37,311 bases of DNA from Clostridia bacterium. Its GTDB lineage: Bacteria > Bacillota > Clostridia > Christensenellales > Borkfalkiaceae. Positions 17,589 to 28,931 of this stretch are shown one piece after another; position 1 is the stretch's first letter; every line of letters starts with the position of its first letter. Both the position numbers and the translations under genes were made by a program. The notes under the pieces were generated by a model. That model was given only the letters and a program-made list of their open reading frames with translations, did not search any database and was not told the origin of the DNA. The stretch is from contig JAFVZP010000008.1 in the NCBI GenBank assembly GCA_017508105.1, positions 1 through 37,311 of the forward strand. Reading direction: 5' to 3'.

Positions 17589-18455
17589 ATGGCATTGGTA
17601 TCGGCAAAAGATATGCTCAACAAGGCGCTCGCAGGTAAGTATGCGGTAGGTCAGTTCAACATCAACAACCTTGAATGGACCAAATCCATCCTGCAAACGG
17701 CGCAGGAATTGCAGGCTCCCGTCATTTTAGGCGTGTCCGAAGGCGCAGGCAAATATATGTGCGGTTTCAAAACCGTTGCAGATATGGTCAAGGCGATGAT
17801 TGAAGAACTCAACATCACCGTTCCCGTTGCGCTCCACCTCGACCACGGCACCTACGAAGGCTGCTATAAGTGCATCAAGGCAGGCTTCTCTTCGGTTATG
17901 TTCGACGGTTCTCACTTCCCCATCGCAGAAAACGTTGAAAAGACCAAGGAGCTCGTTGGCGTATGCAACGGCTTGGGCCTTTCCTTGGAAGCCGAAGTCG
18001 GCTCCATCGGCGGTGAAGAGGACGGCGTTGTCGGCGCAGGCGAATGCGCAGATCCCGAAGAATGCAAGAAGATTGCAGACCTCGGCGTAACCATGCTCGC
18101 TGCAGGCATCGGCAACATTCACGGCAAATACCCCGCAAACTGGCAGGGCTTATCCTTTGAAACCTTGGCAGCTGTTAAGGAAAAGGTCGGCGCAATGCCC
18201 CTCGTACTCCACGGTGGCACGGGTATCCCCACGGATATGATTCAAAAGGCAATCTCCCTGGGTGTAGCAAAAATCAACGTAAACACCGAATGCCAGCTCG
18301 CATTCCAGGAAGCAACCAGAAAATACATCGAAGCCGGCAAAGATATGCAGGGCAAGGGCTTTGACCCCAGAAAACTCCTCGCTCCCGGCGCAGAAGCCAT
18401 CAAGGCTTGCGTTAAGGAAAAGATGGAAATTTTCGGCTGCATCGGCAAGGCGTAA
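17589..18455 (+). CDS. fba: Class II fructose-1,6-bisphosphate aldolase
   Basis: Zinc-dependent aldolase splitting fructose 1,6-bisphosphate into glyceraldehyde 3-phosphate and dihydroxyacetone phosphate in glycolysis. The 288-residue protein has the metal and substrate residues of the class: HLDHG (catalytic Asp and Zn-binding His), SLEAEVGSIGG, GIGNIHGKYP (Zn His), VLHGGTG (Zn His) and KINVNTE at the phosphate site. Length fits the short FbaA type of Firmicutes. A strong GGAGGA precedes the ATG. Codon choice is more biased than in its neighbours, as expected for a highly expressed gene. It sits just before gap, though each gene has its own promoter. Confidence 0.96.
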   Translation: MALVSAKDMLNKALAGKYAVGQFNINNLEWTKSILQTAQELQAPVILGVSEGAGKYMCGFKTVADMVKAMIEELNITVPVALHLDHGTYEGCYKCIKAGFSSVMFDGSHFPIAENVEKTKELVGVCNGLGLSLEAEVGSIGGEEDGVVGAGECADPEECKKIADLGVTMLAAGIGNIHGKYPANWQGLSFETLAAVKEKVGAMPLVLHGGTGIPTDMIQKAISLGVAKINVNTECQLAFQEATRKYIEAGKDMQGKGFDPRKLLAPGAEAIKACVKEKMEIFGCIGKA

Positions 18456-18528
18456 GAAAAAATTCCATAATCTGCCTTCGTTCGCCCTTATTTTATTAGG
18501 GTAAGGGAGAGAAAATCTTGAAAAAGAA

Positions 18529-18557
18529 TTGACGGACGGGCGGAAATATGGTAAAAT
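18529..18557 (+). promoter_or_regulatory. Promoter of gap
   Basis: TTGACG (18529-18534), 17-bp spacer, TAAAAT (18552-18557), about 60 bp before the ATG. A weak CCCTTA/TAAGGG inverted repeat at 18485-18507 may end the fba transcript. Confidence 0.72.
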
Positions 18558-18617
18558 AATCCGGCAGTTCAATATTAGACAATAAAAAATTTATAAATTT
18601 TTGGAGGAATTATTATT

Positions 18618-19631
18618 ATGGCAAACGTAAAAGTTGCAATCAACGGCTTTGGCCGTATCGGCAGATTGGCATTCAGACAGATGTTCGAAGCACCCGGTTA
18701 TGAAGTCGTTGCGATTAACGACCTCACCGACCCTAAAATGCTTGCACACCTCTTGAAGTATGACTCTGCACAAGGCAGATATAAGTATGCTGACAAGGTA
18801 AGCTGTACCGACCATTCCATCATCGTTAACGGCACCGAAATCGAAATCTATGCTGAAAAAGACGCTAACAACTGCCCTTGGGCTAAGCACAACGTAGACG
18901 TTGTTTTGGAATGCACCGGCTTCTACTGCTCCGAAGAAAAGTCCATGGCTCACATCAACGCAGGCGCAAAGAAGGTTGTTGTTTCCGCTCCCGCAGGCAA
19001 GATGAAGACCGTTGTTTACTCCGTAAACGAAGACATCTTGACCAAGGACGACAAAATCATCTCCGCTGCATCTTGCACCACCAACTGCTTGGCTCCCATG
19101 GCTAACGCTTTGAACAAGCTCTGCAAAATTCAAAAGGGCTACATGACCACCATCCACGCTTACACCGGCGACCAAATGGTTCTCGACGGTACCCACAGAA
19201 AGGGTGACTTGCGCCGTGCTCGTGCCGCTGCTGCTAACATCGTTCCCAACTCCACGGGCGCTGCAAAGGCAATCGGCTTGGTTATCCCCGAACTCGACGG
19301 CGTATTGGACGGCTGCGCACAACGCGTACCCGTACCCACCGGCTCCTTGACCCAGCTCGTAGCTATCTGCCAAGGCGAAGTTGACGCTGCAACCGTAAAC
19401 GCTGCTATGAAGGCTGCTTCTTCCGCATCCTTCGGCTACACCGAAGAAGAACTCGTTTCTTCCGACATCATCGGTATCACCTTCGGTTCCTTGTTCGATG
19501 CAACCCAGACCAAGTGCATGCCCGTAGGCGACGGCACCACCCTCGTAAAGGTAGTTTCCTGGTACGACAACGAAAACTCCTACACCAGCCAAATGGTTAG
19601 AACCATTAAGCACTTCGCTGAACTCAACTAA
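18618..19631 (+). CDS. gap: Glyceraldehyde-3-phosphate dehydrogenase, type I
   Basis: Oxidises and phosphorylates glyceraldehyde 3-phosphate to 1,3-bisphosphoglycerate with reduction of NAD+. The 337-residue protein has the Rossmann motif [14 protein letters not shown], an acidic residue after the second strand (AINDLTD) favouring NAD+, the active site [10 protein letters not shown] with catalytic Cys, the general-base His in [10 protein letters not shown], the [12 protein letters not shown] phosphate site and the C-terminal [15 protein letters not shown] precedes the start. Codon use is strongly biased, as in fba. A terminator follows directly. Confidence 0.97.
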   Translation: MANVKVAINGFGRIGRLAFRQMFEAPGYEVVAINDLTDPKMLAHLLKYDSAQGRYKYADKVSCTDHSIIVNGTEIEIYAEKDANNCPWAKHNVDVVLECTGFYCSEEKSMAHINAGAKKVVVSAPAGKMKTVVYSVNEDILTKDDKIISAASCTTNCLAPMANALNKLCKIQKGYMTTIHAYTGDQMVLDGTHRKGDLRRARAAAANIVPNSTGAAKAIGLVIPELDGVLDGCAQRVPVPTGSLTQLVAICQGEVDAATVNAAMKAASSASFGYTEEELVSSDIIGITFGSLFDATQTKCMPVGDGTTLVKVVSWYDNENSYTSQMVRTIKHFAELN

Positions 19632-19648
19632 TTTATCATTAGAACTTA

Positions 19649-19682
19649 AAAAATCCGCTTGTGAAAACAGGCGGATTTTTTT
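19649..19682 (+). terminator. Terminator after gap
   Basis: The stem AAAATCCGCTTGT/ACAGGCGGATTTT, with one G-T pair, has a GAAA loop and ends in an eight-T tail. Strong intrinsic terminator. Confidence 0.85.
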
Positions 19683-19794
19683 CACGCTTTTTTCGCTTAG
19701 AATAGCCGTCTATATCCGTCCACAGCCGTCAAAGTATAAATTTAGCTTAAAACGGGCATAGTAAGAGCAAACATTTTTCAAAGAGGGGTACACT

Positions 19795-20175
19795 TTGCTC
19801 GACAGACGAACGGCGCTTTTATTACAAAAGATAAACTTGCTGTGCGTAGACGGGAGTTATAAAATTTTAGAAAAGGACGAGCTGCTCTCTGCCTTTCCCG
19901 CATACTTGCCGCAGGGCGAGGAGGGGTTGGCTGCCATGCTGCAATATTTAAAGGAGCACGAGTATATCGACGTGCGCTATGCCGATAAGGAGCGCGGCGT
20001 ATACTGTCTGTACCCCTTGCCGGCAGGGAGATTATACGCCGAAAGCGTCACCAACGAGCAAGCCAAAGAGGCGCGCGAGCTGAAAAGAATTTTGCTTGCA
20101 GCCTTTTTAAGTGCCTTCGTGGGTTCTACACTCGGCGCGGGCATGGTAGCGCTCTTTTTTGCGCTCCTCGTTTAA
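19795..20175 (+). CDS. Small winged-helix-like protein with C-terminal membrane anchor (A)
   Basis: A 126-residue protein I do not recognise. The TTG start at 19795 is supported by AGAGGGG eight bases upstream. Residues 5-80 look like a winged helix: helices with a KILEKDELLSAF stretch, then AAMLQYLKEHEYIDVRY and a charged wing (ADKERG) followed by CLYPLPAGRLYAE. A charged linker leads to one hydrophobic segment (about 101-126) at the extreme C-terminus, giving a tail-anchored layout with the DNA-binding-like domain in the cytoplasm. The next gene begins 5 bp later and has the same architecture. I infer a membrane-tethered regulator pair; DNA binding is not proven. Confidence 0.7.
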   Translation: MLDRRTALLLQKINLLCVDGSYKILEKDELLSAFPAYLPQGEEGLAAMLQYLKEHEYIDVRYADKERGVYCLYPLPAGRLYAESVTNEQAKEARELKRILLAAFLSAFVGSTLGAGMVALFFALLV

Positions 20176-20180
20176 AAGCT

Positions 20181-20540
20181 ATGCTGAATTTAAAAGAACG
20201 CCGCATCATGAACGCCGTCTACGAGCTGTGCGAGGGCGCAGGCAGCTGTCTGTGCGCCCCTTGGGATATTCTCGCGAGAATCGAAAAAAAGCAACGCTTT
20301 GACGAAGCGACGCTGGAAAAAATTTTACACGATCTGCAATCGGACGGCTATCTCGATTTAATCCGTTCGGAGCGCAAGGGCGACCCCGTGTACGTCATCA
20401 CGCTGCGCGCAAACGGTTATGCCTATCAAAGGCAAAATCTGTTCTTTAAGCGCAATTTTTATTTAAAAATCGCTTGGACGGTGGGCGGCGCCGTGCTCTC
20501 CTTTCTCATCGGACTTTTGTTGCGTTCTTTTTTTTCTTAA
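20181..20540 (+). CDS. Small winged-helix-like protein with C-terminal membrane anchor (B)
   Basis: A 119-residue protein with the same plan as its upstream neighbour: an N-terminal helical domain (LKERRIMNAVYELCEG; PWDILARIEK), then LEKILHDLQSDGYLDLIRS, a charged wing and YVITLRANGYAY, and one hydrophobic segment (about 96-115) near the C-terminus. The L-x6-L spacing followed by Y-[IL]-D and a charged turn is shared by both proteins, so they are probably diverged duplicates. It begins 5 bp after the stop of gene A and has no ribosome binding site of its own, so translation is likely coupled. Function unknown. Not a member of the uvrB operon, which has its own promoter. Confidence 0.7.
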   Translation: MLNLKERRIMNAVYELCEGAGSCLCAPWDILARIEKKQRFDEATLEKILHDLQSDGYLDLIRSERKGDPVYVITLRANGYAYQRQNLFFKRNFYLKIAWTVGGAVLSFLIGLLLRSFFS

Positions 20541-20544
20541 ACGA

Positions 20545-20573
20545 TTGTTTTTTTATAAATAAAGTGATATAAT
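20545..20573 (+). promoter_or_regulatory. Promoter of uvrB-uvrA
   Basis: TTGTTT (20545-20550), 17-bp spacer, perfect TATAAT (20568-20573), about 40 bp before the ATG. I see no LexA-type (Bacillus GAAC-N4-GTTC) box over it. Confidence 0.65.
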
Positions 20574-20613
20574 ATTCCAAAGAAAAGTTTTTTCAATCAC
20601 ACAAGGGAAGTCT

Positions 20614-22569
20614 ATGCAATTTCAATTACGCTCCAAATTTCAGCCAACGGGCGACCAGCCTCAAGCCATTCAAAAACTCACCGAAGGGGTTTTGGACGGC
20701 ATTCGCACGCAGGTATTGGTCGGCGTTACGGGCAGCGGTAAAACGTTTACCATGGCAAACGTCATTCAAAACGTAAACAAGCCCACGCTGGTCATTGCGC
20801 ACAACAAAACCTTGGCGGCGCAGCTTTGCAACGAGTTCCGTGAATTCTTCCCAGAAAACCGAGTGGAGTATTTCGTCTCCTATTACGACTATTACCAACC
20901 CGAAAGCTACATTCCCTCCACCGATACCTACATTGAAAAGGATTTGAGCCTGAACGATGAAATCGATAAGCTCCGCAACTCCACCACCTGTTCGCTCGGC
21001 GAGCGCGAGGACGTCATCGTCGTATCCTCGGTGTCCTGCATTTACGGCTTGGGTGCGCCCGAGGAATATTTTAAGCTGTCCATCTCCCTGCGCCCCGGCG
21101 ATACTATCGAGCGGGATGAGCTCATGCGTCGGCTGGTCGAGCTGCAATACTCCCGCAACGACGTGGACTTCAAGCGCGCCACCTTCCGCGCGAGGGGGGA
21201 TATTTTGGAAATCTTCCCCGCCTCCAACTCGGAAATCGCCATTCGCGTGGAGTTTTTCGGCGACGAAATCGACCGCCTGTTCGAGGAGGACGCCTTGACG
21301 GGTAAAATTGTCAACGAGCTCAAGCACGCCGTCATCTTTCCCGCCAGTCATTACGCCGTGGGCAGCGAGCGGTTGGGCTCGGCGCTCTCGGTCATTGCGC
21401 AGGATTTAAACGACGAAGTCAAGGCGTTTGAAGCCGAGGGCAAGCTGTTGGAAGCTCAACGCCTCGCCCAACGCACCAATCACGATTTGGAGATGATTCG
21501 GGAAATCGGCTATTGCTCGGGCATCGAAAATTACAGCCGTTATTTCGACGGCAGAAGTCCGGGCGAGCCGTCCTTCACGCTGTTGGACTATTTCCCCAAG
21601 GGCAACTTTTTGGTGTTTATCGACGAGAGCCACATGACCATTCCGCAAATCCGCGCCATGTACCACGGCGATTTATCCCGCAAAACCAACCTCGTCAACT
21701 ACGGCTTCCGTATGCGCTCGGCGTACGACAACCGACCCTTGAAGTTTGAGGAATTTGATGCAAGGGTACCCCAACTCATCTGTGTATCCGCCACGCCTGC
21801 CCCCTACGAATTGAATGAGGCGGGCAACGTCGTCGAGCAGTTAATCCGTCCCACGGGGCTGTTGGACCCCGTCGTAACCGTCAAGCCCACCCGAGGGCAG
21901 ATTGACGACTTACTCTCGGAAATCAACCTCGTCACCTCGGGCATGGGTAGGGTATTAGTGACTACCTTGACCAAGCGCATGAGCGAGGAATTAACCGATT
22001 ATTTAAAGGAACACGGCGTAAAAGTCAAGTATATGCACTCGGATATCGACGCTCTGGAGCGCATCGACATTATCAACGGACTGCGCAGCGGCGAGTTCGA
22101 CGTGCTCTGCGGCATCAACCTTCTGCGCGAGGGGCTGGACTTACCCGAAGTCAAGCTGGTTGCCATTTTAGACGCCGACAAAGAGGGTTTTTTGCGCAGC
22201 GATACGGCGTTGGTGCAGACCATCGGGCGCGCGGCGAGAAACAGCGAGGGGCGGGTCATCATGTACGCCGACACGGTCACGGGCTCCATGCAGCGTGCCA
22301 TCGGCGAAACCGAGCGCAGGCGTAAAATCCAGCACGAATACAATCAGGCGCACGGCATCGTGCCCAAAACCATCATCAAGGAAGTCAAGTCCACACTCAA
22401 CATCACCAAGAAAAAGAAAGCGGGCGAGGGGCTTGCAACCAAGGATATCCCTGCGGAAATCGAGAAATTAAAGGCGCTCATGAAGGTTGCTTCGGCGCAG
22501 CTCGACTTTGAGCGCGCCATTGAAATCCGTGACGCCATCGCAGCCCTGCGCGCAAGGCTGCGGCGATAG
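20614..22569 (+). CDS. uvrB: Excinuclease ABC subunit B
   Basis: Damage-verifying helicase-like subunit of nucleotide excision repair, which receives damaged DNA from UvrA and recruits UvrC. The 651 residues show Walker A GVTGSGKT (37-44), the beta-hairpin region [17 protein letters not shown] used to clamp DNA, the DESH box ([12 protein letters not shown]), helicase motifs V and VI ([26 protein letters not shown]) and the C-terminal UVR domain ([20 protein letters not shown]) that binds UvrA/UvrC. Length is normal. AAGGGAAG precedes the ATG. It forms an operon with uvrA 24 bp downstream. Confidence 0.97.
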   Translation: MQFQLRSKFQPTGDQPQAIQKLTEGVLDGIRTQVLVGVTGSGKTFTMANVIQNVNKPTLVIAHNKTLAAQLCNEFREFFPENRVEYFVSYYDYYQPESYIPSTDTYIEKDLSLNDEIDKLRNSTTCSLGEREDVIVVSSVSCIYGLGAPEEYFKLSISLRPGDTIERDELMRRLVELQYSRNDVDFKRATFRARGDILEIFPASNSEIAIRVEFFGDEIDRLFEEDALTGKIVNELKHAVIFPASHYAVGSERLGSALSVIAQDLNDEVKAFEAEGKLLEAQRLAQRTNHDLEMIREIGYCSGIENYSRYFDGRSPGEPSFTLLDYFPKGNFLVFIDESHMTIPQIRAMYHGDLSRKTNLVNYGFRMRSAYDNRPLKFEEFDARVPQLICVSATPAPYELNEAGNVVEQLIRPTGLLDPVVTVKPTRGQIDDLLSEINLVTSGMGRVLVTTLTKRMSEELTDYLKEHGVKVKYMHSDIDALERIDIINGLRSGEFDVLCGINLLREGLDLPEVKLVAILDADKEGFLRSDTALVQTIGRAARNSEGRVIMYADTVTGSMQRAIGETERRRKIQHEYNQAHGIVPKTIIKEVKSTLNITKKKKAGEGLATKDIPAEIEKLKALMKVASAQLDFERAIEIRDAIAALRARLRR

Positions 22570-22593
22570 AAAAATACAGCAAAACTGAACGGT

Positions 22594-25410
<2,817 letters not shown>

Positions 25411-25451
25411 CCCCACCTCAATACGGGCATGGGTATAGGCAATTAAAAAGA

Positions 25452-25490
25452 AATATCCCCGACGGATAAATCCGTCGGGGATATTGTTTT
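25452..25490. terminator. Bidirectional terminator between uvrA and pgi
   Basis: A perfect 15-bp stem, AATATCCCCGACGGA (25452-25466) with its complement (25471-25485), closes a TAAA loop. A T-run follows on the plus strand and TTTCTTTTT on the minus strand, so it can serve both convergent genes. Confidence 0.85.
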
Positions 25491-25514
25491 ACGTTTTAAG
25501 CTGAATTTTTATTC

Positions 25515-26941
25515 TTATACCATGTACTTTTCGTTGGAAGTGGGAGCCGATTCAATCTCTTCTCTCTTTTGGTCGTAGCCTTTTTTGCCGAGCAGGGCGA
25601 AGGTGGCAATTTTGCCGTTTTCCACGCCGGGCTGGTTGAAGGTATTGATGTTGAACATAGCGCCGGCATAAGCCGTCTGCATTTCAAAATAGAACAGCAA
25701 CTGACCCAAGGTAAAGGCGTTGAGCTCGGGCAGGGTTACGGTGTAGTTCATTCTGCCTGCCTGCATCAAGGCGTAAGCCGTTGCCTTATTTTCTGCCTGA
25801 ATCAATTCTTCCATGGTGTGTCCGCCCAGGAAGCCTACGTCGGGAATATCCTCGCAGCCGTGGGGATTACCGTTTCATACTGATACTTGCCCAAGGAAAG
25901 GAAGGTAATTACCTTGTCGTAAGGCCCTTCGGCATAGAGCTGTACCTGCGAGTGCTGGTCGGTAACGCCAAGCGCCTTAACGGGGGTTTGACCGACGTTG
26001 CAGTCCTCGCCCGAAAGGGTCTTGTTCTTACCCAACGATTCCGCCCAAAGCTGTGCGTACCAGTCGGAAACGAACTACAAGTTATCAGAATAGGGCATCA
26101 TAACGCCGATATTCTTACCGTCCAGCATGGCGGCGTATTGCAATACAGCCGAGAGCAGAGCGGGGTTTTTATACATATTCTTTTGCTTGCAGAGTTTATC
26201 CATATACGCAGCGCCGTCTAAAAGTGCCGTGATATCAATGCCGAGCACCGCCGCAGGCAACAGGCCGACGGGGGAGAGCTGGGAGAATCTGCCGCCGACG
26301 CCGTCGGGGAGAACGTAGCTCTTAACGCCGCCGAGAGATTGAGAAATCTTTACGAGATTGCCTTTCTTTGCGTCGGTGGTGAAGATGAGGTTTTCCTTCA
26401 AATCCACGCCTGCCTTGGTCAGGATATCGCTGATAACGAGGTATTGCGCCATGGTTTCGCTGGTAGCGCCCGACTTGGAAACGACGTTGAAGCAGGTCTT
26501 TTTAGGGTCGATAACGTCCAACAAATCGTGCATTCTTACGGGGTCAACGTTGTCTTCTACGAAGAACTTGGGACCCTTGCGCTTTTTATCGGGCAGGTCG
26601 TTGTAATGTAAATGGCAGAGTGCCGTATACGCCATGATGGGGCCGAGTGCGCTGCCGCCGATACCCAAAACGACGAAATATTTAAACTGTTTTCTGATTT
26701 TTCTTGCCGTCGCCTTGATGTCGGCAACAATTTCCTTTTGATTATAGGGCAATTCCGTCCAACCCATATAGAGTTCGTCCTTGCCTCTGTTTTCCGCAAC
26801 GTATTGATAAGCCTGTTTGGCCTGTGCACTGTAAGAAGCCAAGCGTTTATCGGTAAAACCTTTTTCGCCGAGGGCGGAAGCCATCATGTTGTTATAGTCC
26901 ACCGTCAGGCGCATACTTTCGCAATAAGCCTTATTCTTCAT
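25515..26941 (-). pseudogene. pgi: Glucose-6-phosphate isomerase, disrupted by a nonsense codon and a frameshift
   Basis: Pgi interconverts glucose 6-phosphate and fructose 6-phosphate. The start at 26941 is chosen because GGAGGTTCAA precedes it; an ATG 13 codons upstream lacks this. Family motifs are present: VLGIGGSALGP, SKSGATSETMAQY, GVGGRFSQLSPVG and a C-terminal NTFNQPGVENGK. The frame is broken twice. TAG at 26075-26077 (codon 289) interrupts [20 protein letters not shown], where an AAG Lys codon is expected. Then one base is missing in a run now reading CCCC on the coding strand (25862-25865): the text leaves ETVIP and resumes as [19 protein letters not shown] one frame over. Repaired, the protein would be about 475 residues, normal. 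This is either a decayed gene or sequence error; intact fba and gap nearby make loss of this step notable. Confidence 0.88.
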
Positions 26942-26980
26942 TTGAACCTCCGAAAAATTTTTAACTTTTTTTCCTATCAT

Positions 26981-27009
26981 ATTGTATATTAAAATCGCTT
27001 GAATGTCAA
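26981..27009 (-). promoter_or_regulatory. Promoter of pgi
   Basis: On the minus strand, perfect TTGACA (27004-27009), 17-bp spacer, TACAAT (26981-26986). The -35 box overlaps the stop codon of the upstream flippase gene. The promoter looks intact although the coding frame is not. Confidence 0.75.
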
Positions 27010-28532
27010 ACGGATTTTGCCGTTTTCAGCGATACTTTTATATTCATTTGCCCCGAAATGAACTCTTTATGCGTTTGAGTCGCCCAAAGCAAAAGCGCTT
27101 GCACCGAAAGCATTGCCACGCTGCATACAATCATGGCGAGCCATACGTTCATAATTTGTGTCAGAAGGGGATACAGGAACAGCCCCAACGCCCCTTCGGG
27201 TAGGGTGATGAGTAGCATTTTAAGCACGAAGCCCAGGTATTTTGGCTTACGCACGCATTTTTTATGCAACAGCCGTAAATTTAAAACGCTGCAAATGAGA
27301 TGGTCGAAAAATTGCCCCACGCACAGCCCGTAAATGCCGATATAGGGCGGCAGCAGCCAAACGCACAGCAGCATCGCCACCGCTCCGCAGGTGAAATTAA
27401 TCAACGTATGCCGTTCGCAGCCCAGGGAGTTGAGCATGCTCGTGCTGATCATATTGAGCGTCATGGGCAAGAGCATAATACAGCAGTTTTTTATAATCTC
27501 CCCGCTGCGCACAGACGAAAAGAGCAAAAATCCCATATCCTCGCCAAAAACAAAAAAGACGGGTATCAAGGTACAGGCGATGAGCGCCGTCACCTGCAAC
27601 GCTTTTTCCAGATTGTTTTTCAGCCGTTCGTGCTGGCCTCGGTAAAAGCTGTCCGAAAGCTCGGGCGTCAGCACCAAGGCAATCGAGCCGATCACCGTGG
27701 CGGGTGTATACAAAATGGGTATAGCCATGCCCAAAACCACGCCGTATTCGCTCATGGCTTCGCTCATCGTCATTCCGCCCAGAACCAGCCTTGCGGGCAG
27801 GAGTATGGACACCAATGAATTGATGAGCGAGGTGGACGTACGCATGGCGGTAATGGGCATTGCCGAAGCGAGCAGGGGCTTAAACTGTCCGTGCGGATTG
27901 ACGAATTTCCCGCCCTTGACGAAGAAATAAATCATGGCGACGGTAAAGGACGTGATATACGAAATGACCACGGCAAACGCCGCCCGTCTGGCGCCGTCCA
28001 CCACGTCGGTTGCGTGTAAAATGAGAATAGAGCCCACGGAAATCATCACCGTTTCCTCGATGAACTCAATGACCGAATAGGCCAAAAACTGTTTATTTCC
28101 CCAAAAGCTTCCCCGTACCACGGCGTACACCGAGGTAAAGACGAACCCGTACATTAAAATGAGAAAAACCTGCGTGCAGCGTTCGTCCGAAAACAGAAAA
28201 TCGAGGTAGCCATGCCCGAGATAAAGCAGTAAAAAGATGGGCAGGGCAAAGATAAGCGTCAAGCAGATTGCAGCGCTCACCGTCTGGCGTTGTGCCCGTA
28301 GGTTTTGCTTGGCTTTGTACTTTGCCAGCAGTCTGGATACCGTGATGGGAATGCCCGACGAGGTAAGAGTGATGAAAACGGCGAATACGGACAGGGTGAG
28401 CTGATAAATACCCATGCCCTCCGAGCCGATGGTGCGGGATAGGATGATGCGGTATAAAAACCCCAATCCCCGTTCGCAAATAGAAAGAGCGGTTACCACG
28501 CCCGCCATTTTAATTAAAGTGTTCTTGCTCAT
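27006..28532 (-). CDS. SpoVB/MurJ-like flippase of the MOP superfamily
   Basis: Polytopic membrane protein of the polysaccharide biosynthesis/stage V sporulation protein B family, which flips lipid-linked cell-wall or polysaccharide precursors. The 508 residues contain about 14 hydrophobic segments and the family's N-terminal pattern MAGVVTALSICERGLGFLYR followed by GSEGMGIYQL and TSSGIPITVSRLLAKY, close to SpoVB/YtgP. No soluble domain is attached. The start lacks a clear ribosome binding site. The gene is divergent from the LysM gene, with 55 bp between them, and it ends inside the pgi promoter. A sporulation-specific role versus general peptidoglycan precursor flipping cannot be separated here. 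Confidence 0.85.
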   Translation of the reverse strand: MSKNTLIKMAGVVTALSICERGLGFLYRIILSRTIGSEGMGIYQLTLSVFAVFITLTSSGIPITVSRLLAKYKAKQNLRAQRQTVSAAICLTLIFALPIFLLLYLGHGYLDFLFSDERCTQVFLILMYGFVFTSVYAVVRGSFWGNKQFLAYSVIEFIEETVMISVGSILILHATDVVDGARRAAFAVVISYITSFTVAMIYFFVKGGKFVNPHGQFKPLLASAMPITAMRTSTSLINSLVSILLPARLVLGGMTMSEAMSEYGVVLGMAIPILYTPATVIGSIALVLTPELSDSFYRGQHERLKNNLEKALQVTALIACTLIPVFFVFGEDMGFLLFSSVRSGEIIKNCCIMLLPMTLNMISTSMLNSLGCERHTLINFTCGAVAMLLCVWLLPPYIGIYGLCVGQFFDHLICSVLNLRLLHKKCVRKPKYLGFVLKMLLITLPEGALGLFLYPLLTQIMNVWLAMIVCSVAMLSVQALLLWATQTHKEFISGQMNIKVSLKTAKSV

Positions 28533-28587
28533 GCTTTATTTTATTGAGCCGAGTGGTTTTTTATACCCCGTGCGAATATATTATACT

Positions 28588-28878
28588 ATGCTTAAACTCA
28601 AAGTATTGTTAAAAGAATTTTACGTCGTAAAAGAGAGCGACACCCTGCAAAGCATTTGCAGTGCCGCAAACGTGTCGCCCACAGCGCTGATGAAGAAGAA
28701 CAATCTCCCCGCAGATACCCCGTTATTTTCGGGCATGCTCCTGTTTTTACCCCCGAGCGGAAATTTATATACCGTGCAGCCGGGCGACAGTGTAGAGCTG
28801 CTCTGCGGCAGTAAAGAACGCTTTGAAGCGCTCAACGGCACTGCGGATATTTATCCCGGTAAAAAGGTCAGAATTTAA
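28588..28878 (+). CDS. Small tandem LysM-domain protein
   Basis: A 96-residue protein with two LysM-type repeats: the first EFYVVKESDTLQSICSAANV through MLLFLP (about 10-55), the second LYTVQPGDSVELLCGS through IYPGKKVRI (about 60-96, shortened). LysM binds N-acetylglucosamine-containing glycans such as peptidoglycan. No signal peptide or membrane segment is visible, which is odd for a wall binder; similar proteins occur in spore coats. The ATG at 28588 has no ribosome binding site, and A/T-rich -10-like sequence ends right at it, so either it is leaderless or a start a few codons later (TTG at 28606) is used. A longer frame from 28414 overlaps the opposite-strand gene and is unlikely. Confidence 0.7.
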   Translation: MLKLKVLLKEFYVVKESDTLQSICSAANVSPTALMKKNNLPADTPLFSGMLLFLPPSGNLYTVQPGDSVELLCGSKERFEALNGTADIYPGKKVRI

Positions 28879-28895
28879 CAGCCGCTTATTTTTAG

Positions 28896-28924
28896 TTGCC
28901 ATTTAAAAAAAAATTTGCTATAAT
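28896..28924 (+). promoter_or_regulatory. Promoter of obg, apparently giving a leaderless mRNA
   Basis: TTGCCA (28896-28901), 17-bp spacer, perfect TATAAT (28919-28924). Only seven bases separate the -10 box from the obg ATG at 28932, placing the expected transcription start at or next to the start codon. No Shine-Dalgarno is present. Confidence 0.7.
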
Positions 28925-28931
28925 TTACCGT

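Noticed and set aside
18591-19685. 364-codon minus-strand frame across gap
   Set aside because: It is fully antisense to a clear GAPDH and results from the strong codon bias of that gene.
28414-28587. N-terminal extension of the LysM protein from an upstream ATG
   Set aside because: The extension overlaps the opposite-strand flippase gene, has no ribosome binding site, and adds no recognisable signal peptide.
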